From positions 1 through 64,000 of the forward strand of contig JAMZAV010010653.1 in NCBI GenBank assembly GCA_024449915.1: 64,000 nucleotides of DNA. The letters are read 5' to 3'. Source of the DNA: Sweltsa coloradensis. Taxonomy: Eukaryota > Arthropoda > Insecta > Plecoptera > Chloroperlidae. The notes below the pieces were generated by a model. That model saw only the letters and a program-made list of their open reading frames with translations, was not told the DNA's origin and made no database searches. Shown here piece by piece: positions 29,281 through 41,460 of the stretch; within the stretch, counting starts at the first letter, position 1, and every line of letters begins with the position of its first letter. The position numbers and the translations under genes are program-made.

Positions 29281-31596
29281 GTTCCCATTGTTTTAAAAAA
29301 TTAAAAAAAATTAACAACACAAAAAAACAATAGGGAGAATGGGAAAATTGTTTTTACGCCCCTTCATTTTTTATGAAACTTGGCAAAACGAAGGGGGGGA
29401 CGAAAGGGGGGGGGCCCCCGGGGGGGGACAAGGGGTGGACGGGGCCCTGTGCTGGTCAAAAACCGGGCCAAAAAAGCATATGGGGGGGGTCAGGGTTCCC
29501 CCACTTTCCCGTGGTCGTCTCCGCCCTGGTCATCATTCGTCCGTGTTGTCTTTGCCCGTCGCCCCCGGGGGGACGTGGGTAAAAGGGAGGGGGTTCCCCC
29601 GCCCGAGGCCCTAGAGCTCCCCCCTTTAGTTTCAGGGAGTAAAAACTCCCCATTCACGGGCCAAACCCGAAAAAGGGGTGTAAAGTTGGAATTTTGAAAA
29701 TGTCAGAAAGTAGTTAGATTTAAAGTTTTTCCTTTCTACCCATGATTGTGATGGTTTGTAACCCCTTTGTAAATCTTTAAATCCCGGGTTAATTTTTTTA
29801 CGGGCGGGTTTACAAAATAAACGAGGCACCCAAAAAAAAATGAAGTTTTCGAGAGCTTTTTGTCCCCCTTCTCGGGGGTTTCCCCGGCAGCCAAGACTTA
29901 GAAAAAAAAAACGAAAAACACCCCCGGGGGAAAGAAAAGGGTAGTTAGTGCTGGGATAAGCCTCTTTCTGAACCCGGGAGTGGGGGGAAAACGAAGACCT
30001 TGGCCCAGAAAGAAAAAGAAACAAAATCCCCCAAAACCCCTACCAAAACTCCCAAAAGCACATTTAAGTCCCGTAACCCACTTCCTTCAAAAACCAAATT
30101 TCCCCAACAATTTTCCAATCAAAAAACAAGAACTCAAAAATTTCACCCAAAATTCCTTTCACTTACTATATCGTCCCCCCCTCTCTGACAATTCCACCAT
30201 CTTTCCCAAAACACTCAAAACCCCCCAATCATCCAACCCCCCCTCATTCACCCTTAATTCATCAACCAGCACTCAGGGGAAACCCACCATTTCATCCAGT
30301 CAAAAACTCGATATCCCCCCCAACACCCCCAATTTGGGCCGCACTTTCACCCCCCTTTCCCCCAAACCCAAATAGCCCCATCCCGGTGAAAAACTCGATT
30401 CCCTTAAAAACCCTTATAACACTGGGCATAAACCCAAACAGACATTTTTATCCTTGGGCATACCTCCCAAATTTCCCCCAAGATCGTGTAGGCCCCCTCC
30501 CCAAAAACCCTGCCAAAAGGAGTAAATGGAAGATATTAGAAGTTTCTTATTTTAAATGCTTTTTTAAAATGAAAACAAAACACCAATGCCCAATGAGTTT
30601 TTCAAATTTCAACTGGATTATCAGTTTGTTATTTACCATGTACCTTATCCTTGATAACTTTTTTTCAAGTGCAAATTAAAAAATTTGATAAAAAACCCAG
30701 GAGTTTAAAAAAAGCACCCAAAATGCAGGTTTTCTTGACCTTCTGCGAAAGAATGGTTTTTTCAAAAAACCCGGGTTTCGGGAGGCTTTGTTGCCTTGGA
30801 CCCCGACTTAAAACCCGCGCCAATTACATCGACGGAACGTCTAGTAAAAAATTCAAAAAAAATTTTTTAAGAACAAAGATAAATTTTTGAAAAATTTTAA
30901 GTACCAGTTGACGTAGGCCTAAGCTAAAAACAGTACATTTTTTTTGGGGCTATAAGCCTAGGGTTTAAAAATGAAAAAAGCGTCGGGTTTTTTTTTTAAA
31001 CCTTGCCTGTAAAAATTTGCTTGAAACCGCCCTATTGGAGTCACAAAGTATAACATTTTTTTTTTAAGTTTGGGGGGGGAAAGGGAAATTTCCAAATGTC
31101 GATTTTTTTTTAGTTTTTTTTTAAAATCGCCCGGTGGGAATTTTGTTTTAGTCATTTTTAAAACCCACATTAAATCCTATAAAAAAGGGAAAAAAAACCT
31201 CATCACGTAGGGCTGGGCCCTACAAAATAGGGGCCCCAGGCTTATAAAAACCTTTTGGCCAAATACGTGTGTACTGTGACGACAAAAAGTGGGCCCGGGG
31301 GCCCCTAGAGACTGCCGGCTTTCAAAATTTTTTACATAAAAAATAAAGGAGATTTGGGAAACCCGGGGAAAAGGAAATGGGCCCTGGGCCCCTACAACGA
31401 CTTCGAAAAAAAACCCTCCTTTATTGGTTTTTTTTGGCGTCTACATCACAATAAATCCCCCCTAAAACTATCGTAAAAGAAAGAATCCCCGGTGAATATT
31501 CCATTTATGAATTTTTTTACGAATTAAAAATTTTAATTTGGCGTATTTTGAAAATGTTTTTTTCTTCCCTTCAACTTCCATCTTTGCTTTGACGCT
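29281..31596 (+). repeat. Damaged direct copy of 26,687-28,839
   Basis: Feature by feature this repeats the upstream block: attcccattgtttt, the SINE-like repeat (29,333-29,700), the first exon with its start at about 29,845, the second exon near 30,665-30,910, and the AGGCCT stretch. Differences are mostly runs in which a base was replaced by its neighbour or a homopolymer grew (for example tgtcgctctcgg became tgtcccccttctcggg). This looks like poor consensus sequence rather than biological decay. No ORF here should be trusted. Confidence 0.8.
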
Positions 31597-32729
31597 AATT
31601 TTAAGGAAAACTCCCCGGGATTGCCGCTATTGGAGGGGGGAACGAAAAAGGAAACCCGAGGGGCACGCATGGCCGCCTCCGTCGGCCCATAAACTGGAAC
31701 CGTGCCATTGAAGGGCGCGGAATAAAAAGTGTGCTAAAATAGCATTGTAAATGCCTAGACCGTAAATATTAAAATGCAAGGGGAAAATTTTTGGAGGTTT
31801 TTTTAAATTTAAAAACATCGCAGCAGTATTGTAAGGGGGCCAAGAATTTTGATTACATTCTGTAAAAATTATAATTTTTATTAAAATTTAAAACCAGCAC
31901 AAACAGCGGGAAAGGGCCCTCAATAGCCTAATAAAAGTAAAAAATTTTTTTTTTTTCCCAAATGTCAAAACAGGAAACCCTTGTGTTCCAAGTGGGCCTA
32001 TTTAAAATAAAAAAAATTAATTTTGAAAGAATACTCTAGTATCTAAAGGAATACTCGATTTCGAATTCAAAATGGGGTTTCTTAAAGGGACCCCTGCAAA
32101 GGGAATCTGTAAAAATTTTTGGAAAAAAAATGGGCCCCTAGGCCCCAAAATCTTTTTACACCGGGAAAGGTAAAAAATGCATAAAAATAAATTTTTTTTT
32201 TTTTTTTTTAATTGTTTTTTTTCCCCCAGCGACAATTAATTAAAATTTTTTTATATCAGGCGCTACGTAAAAAATTTAATATAACTTCCCCATATTGATG
32301 TCAAGCCAATATATATGGGCCTAAAGAAAAACTTATCAGTTTGTAAAATATTAAATAGAAAGTAAACTTTACAAAGGGAAATAAACAAACAATGATGCTG
32401 AAAAAAGGGGCCGGGCCTGTGCTGTTTTCTACATCATGTGAGAGTGTCCCATGGGCCATACCTACAAGATGGAGATAGCCCCGAACAATCTGGCGGGCCG
32501 AGACGATTTTTATGTGTGGACACGTTTCATGCACTATTTTGTTAAGGGCTTTCATGTTTTTCTTTCTTTTTCCTAAGTGCAAATCTTGGGAACAGGGGGG
32601 CCCGGGGAAAAACCCGCAAGTAAAACAGAAAGCATGTTGGCAAAATTGCTAAAAAACAAAGTTGCCAGCAAATTTTAAATTTGGTTTTTGGAGGTGCTAA
32701 AAAAAGGTCCATTAAAAGAACTTCCAGAT
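31597..32729. other. Unassigned stretch of poor-looking sequence
   Basis: Long A, T, C and G runs. A cleaner section at 32,300-32,580 contains no recognisable domain. Ends with the target sequence aaaagaacttccag that flanks the next SINE-like copy. Confidence 0.4.
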
Positions 32730-33075
32730 TGGATATTGCTTTACGTCTTATTTATGCAACTTGGCTAATCGAGACGAAGGGGGGGTACGAAAGGGGATAA
32801 ACGGTGGGGGAACAAGGGGTGGACAACCCTTTATGCTGGTCAGAACCAGCCCAGCATAGGGGGGGAGGGCAGGGGTTTCCCCACGTCGGGGGTCGTTTTC
32901 CGGGTTTGTGTCTTTCACCCCGTCCGAGTTGCCCTTGTCGTCGCCGTGGGGAGGTAGCAAAAGGAAGGGTAAATTTCCCTAGGGACGACCCAGGCCCCCA
33001 TCAGTTTCAGGGAGTTTTAAACCCCCTAATGGGGGCCCAAAACCGCGAGAAGGTTGTGAGTTGGAATTTTTTTGG
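32730..33075 (-). repeat. SINE-like repeat at the left edge of a 6.5-kb duplication
   Basis: attggatattgctttacg onward, with homopolymer damage. AAGAACTTCCAG precedes it (about 32,717-32,728) and, in the cleaner second copy, follows it (39,777-39,788), which supports a 12-bp target duplication. Confidence 0.7.
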
Positions 33076-36000
33076 GCCCCCCGGGAATTTCCCAGAGGTG
33101 CTGTTTTTGGGGGGAAAAAATTAGTTGCTCAAGCTATGAAGGTGTTCATTCCCCTTAAAACATCAAATTTCTTTAAAAAATTAAAAAGTGTCGAAGAATA
33201 AAAAATCACCATAATCTGCCCCAAAACATAAGATAAATTCCCAACATTTTTTGGGTTTTCTTTTTCAAAAATTTGAAAATTCATTTTAAAAGTTAGCGAC
33301 AGCAAATTTTTCAAAGCGGAAAAGAAACTGTGCCCTGCTTATTCGGGGGCCTTTAAACCCCCCCCCCCCCCCCCCCCAAACCCATCACAATATCAGGGGT
33401 CGTCAACCCTTCATCCCTGTTAAGTACACGCCTGGGTGGGTGGTACTTCTCTGGGAAAAGAGGTTTTAGACATTTATCTTACACCGGCCAGTACCTGCCC
33501 CTGCTCACGTAAAAAAAAAATGGTGAAAATGGAAATGAGTTTTTTTGATGCAGGGGAAATTTTGGGGGGGGAAAAAAAAAAAAAAAAAATTTTTTTAAAA
33601 AAAGGTTTTTGGGGTTTTTGTCCAGACCGTCAGCTCCCAGCATTTCCCTTTTAATGATTTAAAAAAAACTTCCATTTTTTTGGAAAAATTGTTCCTTTTT
33701 TGCCTTTTTTTTAACCCTTTTCTGCTAAAGTGTTTTCGGGGAAATTTTTATACGGGTTAGTTTAAAAAGATTGTTAAAAAACACTTAGAAAAAAATTCCC
33801 ACCCTTGTTATAGGGTTTTGGCACCAAACTTTTTTATTTGAAGAGCTAGAGAAAATTCCCTTTGCAGACCTTATGGGCCTAAAATTTATTTTTAAACCAA
33901 AAATTGCAATTCCCTTTTCAAATCACATATCATAAAACTTTTTCATTAACTCTTTTTTTTAAAAATTTTACGTGCACTGTTATTGAAAAACTTATTCCTA
34001 CGAAACTATGCAATGCTTGCTATAAATTAAAAAAAAAATGCAAAAAATTTAAAATGCAGGGGGAAAACCCCAAAGGGGGAAAAAAAACCAAAAAAGGTTA
34101 AGAGAAACGCCCCGGCAAGTGCAATTTCCCAAAAATTTATTTTTGAAGTAAACCTTCTTGCACTGCAAATATATCTTTAAAAAACCTCTTTCACTACACC
34201 CCCCTACATTTTGGTTTTTTTTTTTAAATTTTTAACTAAAAATCCGGGGGTTTTTAAAAATCCCAGTTTTAATTTAAATAAAGTAATCCCCCCATTACAG
34301 GTGTTTTCCCCAAATTTCAATGAAATTTCTAAAGTCAGCATGCAAAAAATTTAAAAAAGGGAAATTTTCCAAAAAACGGAACAATTAAAGAAAGAAAAAA
34401 AAAAAAATTGGTGCAACATTTTTCATGTTCCGTAAAAATGGGGTAAAGCAATCCGCGACGCAAAAAAAAACCCAAAAACAATTTGCGGGTAAAAAGGGGA
34501 AAGCTTCCTATTTTGCCCTTTTTGTTCCCCTTTTTTTTCCGTTTCAGTCACGAAAAAACCAGCCCCTTCAAGATTAGCGCCTTTTGTTTTTTAAAACAAA
34601 TTAGTAAGCGTTGTACCTACTAGTGGGGCGGGCAGTGATAGCAATGCTCTGGGGGCATTTTTCGTATCCAGCTCGTCCTAAAAAAAATTTTATTTTTTAT
34701 GCTAAAAATATAAGCATTATGGAAATTTTTATTGGTATTTCTTTTCATTCAATTTAGGGAAATTGGCTAATCGAACGGGGAAAGGGGGGGACCCTAAGGG
34801 ATGACGGGGGGGGACAAGGGGTGGACAGGCCCGGGCTGGTCAGAACCCTGAACCACCATCAAGGGAAAAAGGGATACGGCCCCCATCCCGAACAAGCTTT
34901 CCTTTAAACCAACCTTATTTTAAATCCCAAAAATAGTTTAAATTTTTAATTGGTTTTTTACATAAATATTTAAAACTTACAGGAAAAAAAGGGGTGAAAG
35001 ACACATTTTTAAAGTAAATGGCCCCTTGTTTTTCTGGTGAATAGTAAAGGGTAAAAATTAAAGAAGGACACCCCATGAAACGGGACCAAAAGTGTTAAAC
35101 TTTATCCTCCCCAAAGGGTCTATAATAAATGCATTATTTAGAGCAAAGCAGAAAAGCTAAAAAAATTTCCAAATGCCACCGGGAATTCTGCAGGGAAAAA
35201 CATAGTTACTGACTTCCCAAAAAATTTTTGTAACAGCCCAAAAATATTTGTAAAATCAGGGGTGGGAATTTTTCCACTCTATCTACTACCGAAAAATGTT
35301 TACATCTTTACTTTACCACCGATCCCATCCAAGAGGGTTTCCCTCCCCCCCATCTACCCTTGGGCAGGCCGCGGGGTTTTAACAGCCTGGGCTCCCCGGA
35401 AAAGAACAATGAACCCAAAGGGGGAGTTTTAAACAAGCGGGACATATATCTTGGGTTTTAACCCCGCAGCATTCCCTGTTGAAAAGTTTGGGTTTTAAAA
35501 AGACACGGAAAAAAACTGGCCTTGGCACCTATCCTGTAAATTTTGGGTGTGAAACCCAAAATTAATGAATGTAAGTTTGAATCTAGAGCAAAAAATGTCA
35601 AAAATTTTTTCGGGGGACCATGAAATCGGCAAAGGAAACTGCAGCCGCAAAAGACTTTTGTGCAATTACTAATCTACCCAAAAACCCCCGACTAGGGTTT
35701 TAGGCTTCCCCTGATGTTTTGTCCCAAACTGTGAAAAAATGTTTTAGAAAATTCAAATTTAAAGGGTTTAGCAACGAAATAATCACTTAAATTGGGGGGG
35801 GGGGGGAGATTCTATCACTGGCCTGGATGGTTTTGTGGCGATTAAAGAGGCCATAAAGGGCCCGGGTAACGGCGATGGGAATACGGATTCACTATCCTTT
35901 AAATTTCCCCCTTCAAATTTAAAAAAACCCCAATCAAAACAAATTTTAAAAATTTTCTCAAAAACCCCACACCCAGAAAATTGCATTCTCAAAAAGTTTC

Positions 36001-39000
36001 AAATTTCCCCCCAAACTTAGGGAAAGAGGGCCTTTATTTGGGGGATTAGTGTTAAAAAGTTTAAAAACCACTGTTTCCTTAAAGTTTTAAAAAAATCTAT
36101 TCTGTCCCCGGAAAAGGCACCCCCAAGCCCCAAAGGGGGTCCAACAGCAAATCCACCCGACTACATCATCTCAAAGCAATTTTTTTTGGTAAGGGCCCAC
36201 TTTAGGCGTTTGGGGATAAAAAACTCGAGAATATTCCCAGCAGGAAAAAAAAAACGTAGCAAATTCCTCCGAATAAATCAAAAATACCTTTAAAAAAAAT
36301 GCTTTCTACTCAAATTTTTGATTTTCAAAAAAGGGAAACCCTTTTAAAATACTAGTGGGGGCATACTAGGATAAATCAGGTTCACTAGAAAATGGTAAAA
36401 TTAAGTCAAAACAATGTTTTTGTGAAGGGTATTTTTTTTGATGTAAAAATTTACCCTTTTATCAGAAAAAAATGGGTTTTTCCATGGGAGGATAGTTTAA
36501 AATTTCAAAGTGATATGAAAAAGGGGTATTTTTGGACTGAAACAAAATTTTTATGGGGTGAAATATGAAGTAAAAGTAAAAAGTAAATTTAATTTAGTAC
36601 GACTGTAAAATTTCCCCAAAAACGCTGTGGAAAGGGTCGCTTTACAAAAAAAAAAAAATTAATTAAAAATTAAGCTTACCAAAAGTATTAGCCTCTTCTA
36701 AAAATTTCCCTCCGGGAGACCCACTTTGCTATCGAGTGGAAAATTGAATTACGTTTTTAAAAATTTGTTTTTCCATAAGGGGCCCTCAATAGATAGGCAC
36801 CCTACTAACTGTGGAAAAATTTTTAAATAAGGAAAACAAGGGGGATTTTTAAAAAAATTTTAAAGGTTTTGGTTTTAAAATTAGTTATGTAGTCCCGTTA
36901 GATCCAAAATTTTCAAATTTAAATTTGTTTAAAAATTTTAAAGTTTTTTAAAAGTACATGGGTGTACTTAGGCCCCTTTTACAATTTAAGAATCTCCCCA
37001 AATCTCAATACTATTAAAATATATATAAAAAAAAGCCTATTTTATCCCCTAGACCATGTTCACATCAGAGTATCAAAAGACTATTCATTTTATTCTCAAA
37101 AAAGGGAGGAAAAGTTTACCAAATCAAATCTCCCCCCAATCATCCCAAACCCCCATCCATACCCCTTTCTGGCGATAAAAATCCCCTTAAAAGGGGCATA
37201 TTTTAGTAAAGTATTTTTTATCTTTTTATTTCGTTATTCTATTTCCCCAATACAGCTTTCGTAAATTTTAAATTTCATTTATTAAAGTTTTTGTGGCGAG
37301 AAGTGGGGGGTAGGTGGAGGACTATAAAAAAAATTCATAAAATAAAATAAATTAAAAAAGAAATAAAAAAATAAAACAACAGAGATGGCCACAAATTTGG
37401 GACTTAATAAAACCCATTAAAGGCTATTTAAAAAATATATATAAAATTAAATGTTTCCTTGATAAACCCAAAAACCCCCGCCCCAGAAACCCCCGGGAAA
37501 ACCCCCTTGGGTTTTTCAAGGGTCTTATCTTGGAAATTTAACAGAAATTTAAAACTGACCAAACATAAAGTGTACAACCTGTCGACAGAACAGTGGGAGC
37601 CCCACCACCGGGCGAACGCTTTAAAACTCCAGCAAGACAGAGTTATACTTTTTGAAGAAAACGGACGTCTGGAAGAGAACAAACATTAAAAAGAACACAA
37701 ATTTAGCAGAAACAGAAGCCAACCCCCAAAGTACTTGGAGGCCGAACGAGGGAAAACAACGAAGAGGGGAAGGGAAAACCGACTGGGGGCTAGGTAGCTG
37801 CCCGCGCCCGCGCTAACGGGGACCCCTGTAGATGGCAGTTTAAAAGGGGGCGGGGCGGCCCAGGTCATATCGATGTTGGGACGTTGAATGCTTTAAATTA
37901 TTCAGAAACGGAGCATATTAGTAGCACATTAAATCCGACATGTGTAATTGGTTTTCATGAGAGTGAAATTTTTTTGGGGTGTGAGGTTTTTCGTGATGAT
38001 ATTTTAAATTTTTCCCCAAAAATTACAATATCCATGGATTTTACTATTTATTACGGGCCCAATTTGATCATAATGCAAAATTTCCCCGTTACACAAAAAC
38101 ACCCGCAGGGAGATAGTAGCTAGAATTTTTTGGCAAAAACCGAGTTCAAACGACAGTGCTAGCAGAGGGGTTTAAAAGGAAATCCAAATTTTAAGGAAAA
38201 CAGAATTCATTAATTCTACTTTTTAGGGGGACCCGTGGGTTTTCATATGATGAGATTTCCCGTGCAGAAAATACTTTGGGCCCAGTTTTTTCCCTTTTAA
38301 ACCCTATTGCACTGATAACATGTATTGCCGAAAGGGCCCGCTTATTTTTGGTGGGGAGGGCCACAGCAATGTTTTTTTAATGCGCAAAATAATATCCCCA
38401 TTGGTAATTTGTGTTTTTGTGAAATTGGCATTGTCAGGGTACCGGGGGCCCGCCTAGGCAGGCGTGGCCGGGAAAGCTAGGTTTTAGGGGGCATCATGGC
38501 CCTCGAGCCCAGTCCGGGCATTAATGTATGTGGGACGGGGTAATAAAGACATATCATCACAGTTTTTTTGTTTTTCATTTAAATAACTGACATGGTGTCA
38601 AGAAATTGTGGAGTGTGCAGTAAAAATTTTGAAATTATATAAAATTTGTCGTGAGTGTCCGGATTGCTAGATATTTAAAAAATAAAGAATTTGAGGTTAA
38701 TGGTTGAAAATATCCATTGGCCTGGCTGAAAAAAGCTTTCGTCCCCCCCACCCTGCTAGAAACCCCTCGGGGAAAAGTGAGTGAAGTTTGGGAAAAGGTT
38801 CAAAAAAAGGTTTGAAAACTACTTTAAGGGGCCCCAGGTAAAGATGAAAAAAAAGATGAAAAGAAAAAAAGTGGCAATTTACTTAAATGAAAAGGAATGA
38901 AGCCCCAGAGGTTTTTAACACGTTTCAGTTTGCAGCAGGCCCCAAAATGTAAACAAAAATGGGTTTATGTTTCCTAGAATTTGAAAAATTATTGCAAACC

Positions 39001-39445
39001 CCCGGAAAAAATTTTGGGGTACGAAAAAGTTGTAGGCTTAGTCCTAGGGGCCCATTTCAAATTTGTTTTTTTTTTAATTTCAGGGCTTAAAAACCCATTG
39101 GGGCTTTAAAACCCCATCACCTCACATTCTTTGTAAGCTATACAAGCACTGCCCCAAAAAAATAAACCCGGGTTTTTGGGTTTCTAGCCGAAAAAAAAAA
39201 CCCCAAAAATTGTTTTTTGACAATAAAAAAACTTCTGTCCCAAACCCCTACATCGGAATTTGGGCACGAAAATTTTTTATTTGGCCCAAATTTTTTCCGG
39301 GGTATCGGGGTACTTATGATTTTCTTTGAGCATATTGTGGAAAAAAGTCATCGGAAGTGGCCGGCCCAAAAACCGGCAAAACGTTCGTAAATTTTAATCA
39401 GCGAGTTTTAGGGGTTTATTGGCATTTGTTTTTTTTTTGTCCTTG
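33076..39445. repeat. Duplication copy A (~6.4 kb), heavily damaged sequence
   Basis: Parallels 39,774-45,770 throughout: poly(C) run (33,357-33,377 and 40,026-40,048), the Cys-rich exon (about 33,960-34,090 and 40,607-40,733), a SINE-like fragment (34,757-34,850 and 41,337-41,460), a poly(G) run (35,797 and 42,326), the interspersed repeat (37,680-38,160 and 44,100-44,600) and the closing segment near 39,370 and 45,665. The offset falls gradually from about 6,670 to 6,295 because copy A is inflated with extra bases. No gene can be trusted here. Confidence 0.8.
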
Positions 39446-39524
39446 GTGCACGTTTAAACCCCGAGATATTGGAACCCCGTGATGGGGGAAAACCAAAATT
39501 TGTCTTTGGAAGGGCAAGGGCGGG

Positions 39525-39773
39525 TGGACAGGCCCGTGCTGGTCAGACCAGCCACAACAAAATGGGGAGGGCAGGGGTTCCCCCCCGTCGTGGGCGTTTT
39601 CCCTCTGTGTAAACATCCCTCCCGAGTTGTCATTGTCGTCGCCGTCGGGGAGGTAGTCAAAAGGAAGGGTAAAGTTCCCTGACGACGACCCAGAGCTCGC
39701 CATCAGTTTCAGGGAGATAAACTCCCCTAATCAAGGGCCAAACCGCGAGAAGGTTGTGAGTTGGAATTTGTTG
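39525..39773 (-). repeat. SINE-like repeat between the two duplicated copies
   Basis: Keeps the part from ggacaggcccgtgctggtcag to gagttggaatttg; its low-coordinate end is replaced by the closing sequence of copy A (aaaccccgag-attggaacccc). The same junction recurs at 45,770-45,800. Confidence 0.7.
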
Positions 39774-40606
39774 GCCCAAGAACTTCCAGAGGTGCTGCAA
39801 TTGATTAGTGCTCAAGCTATGAAGGTGTTCATTCACTTACATCGATTTCATTAAAAAATATATAAAGTGTCGAAGAACTAACAATCACCATCATCTGCTC
39901 CAACATAAGACTCAATTCCAAACATAATTGTTTTCTTATTCATAATTGCAATATTCATGTTAAGTTAGACGACAGCTAATTTCAAAGCGGTAAGAAACTG
40001 TGACATGCTTATTCAGGGCCTTAACCCCCCCCCCCCCCCCCCCCCCCCAACCATCACAATATCAGGGGTCAGTCAACCCTTCATACCTGTTAACGTACAC
40101 GCCTGGGTGGGTGGTACTTCTCTAGGAAAGAGGTTTAGACATTATATCTTACACCGGCCAGTACCTGCACCTGCTCACGTAAAAAAAAAATGGTGAAATG
40201 GAAATGAGTGTTTTGATGCAGGAGGAAGAGTTTTTTTGGAATAACAAAAAAAGTGTTAAAATAAGGTATGTGTAGTTTTGTCCAGACCGTCAGCTGCCAG
40301 CAGTTCCTTAATGATATTATAAAACTTCCACTTTTTTGGAAATTGTTCCTGTTTGCCATTTTATTTAACCCTTTCCTGCTAAAGTGATTTCAGGTAATTT
40401 TATACAGTAGTTTAAAAAGAGTTTTGAAAACACTTAGTCAAAATTCCAGCTTGTCATATGGTTTGTGCACCTATCTTCTTAATTTGAAGAGCTAGAGCAA
40501 ATTCCTTGCAGACCTTATACGCCCAAAATTACTTTAACCAAAAAATTGCTACATTACCTTTCTATCACATATTCATCAACTTGTTCATTACACTCTTTAT
40601 TTATAG

Positions 40607-40733
40607 AGATCTGACGTGCACTGTTATTGCAAAACATTATTCTCTACGAAACTATGCACATGCTTGCTATAAATTAGAAAAAAAATGCACACTAAATGCA
40701 GGTGTACAACGCCAAGGTGCAAAAACCAAACAG
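40607..40733 (+). pseudogene. Cys-rich (CXC/CRC-like) exon with one stop
   Basis: Between ttatttatag and aaacag|gtaagag one frame reads RSDVHCYCKTLFSTKLCTCL, a TAA codon, then IRKKMHTKCRCTTPRCKNQT. The spacing C-x-C, S-T-K-L-C-x-C, K-C-x-C-x4-C-K-N is that of CXC-type zinc-binding domains seen in some DNA-binding and transposon proteins. The frame is constant across the TAA near 40,669. The damaged copy at 33,960-34,090 lacks several of the Cys codons. The gene it belonged to is not recognised. Confidence 0.45.
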
Positions 40734-41336
40734 GTAAGAGCAACGCACGTCAAGTGCAACTTGCCTAAATATTTTTGAAGTAACCTTCTTGCACTGCTAC
40801 TTATAGCATTGAAAACCTCTTGTCACTACACCACCTACAGTTGTTTTCTTTTAAGTTTTAACTAAAAATCCAGGGGATTTTAAAATCCCAGTTTTAATTT
40901 AAATAAAGTAATCACCCCATTACATGTGTCTGCGCATTTCACATGCAATCTGAAGTCAGCATGCACAAATTTAAAAAGGAAATTTCCAAATACGGAACAA
41001 TTAAAGAAAGAGAAGAAGAAAAATTGGTCGCAACATTTTTCATGTTCAGTATAAAATGGGGTAAGAGCAATCCGCGACGCAAAAGAACACCAATACAATT
41101 AGCGGATAAAGGTGACAGCTTCCTATTTGCGTTTTGTTTCCTTTTAGTTACCGTTGCAGTCACGAAAAGCCAGCCACCTTCAAGATTAGCGCCTTCGTTT
41201 TTAACACAAATATAGTTAGCGTTGTACCTGACTAGTGGTGCTGACAGTGATATGCAATGCATCTGGACATTGTTCGTATCCAGCTCGTCTAAAATATGTA
41301 TTTTTGATGCTAAGATATAAGCATTATGGAATTTTG

Positions 41337-41460
41337 ATTGGATATTGCTTTACATCTCATATTTGGCAATTTGGCTAATCGAACGAAGGGAGGGACGTAA
41401 GGGATAGGGGGGGGGGGGAAAGGGGGGTTTGGAAAGGCCTGTGCTGGTAGAACATGAACC
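41337..41460 (-). repeat. SINE-like repeat, truncated copy
   Basis: Begins gattggatattgctttacatc and stops after ~120 bp (gtgctggtagaac). It lacks the high-coordinate two thirds, the pattern expected for 5' truncation of a minus-strand retroposon. Its partner in copy A is at 34,757-34,850. Confidence 0.65.

Noticed and set aside
29980..30890. Pro/Lys-rich ORFs in the damaged copy
   Set aside because: They arise from homopolymer errors in a copy of the gene at 27.17 kb.
33357..33377. Poly(C) run as a functional element
   Set aside because: It lies in low-quality sequence and has a simple counterpart (poly C) at 40,026; homopolymer length is unreliable here.
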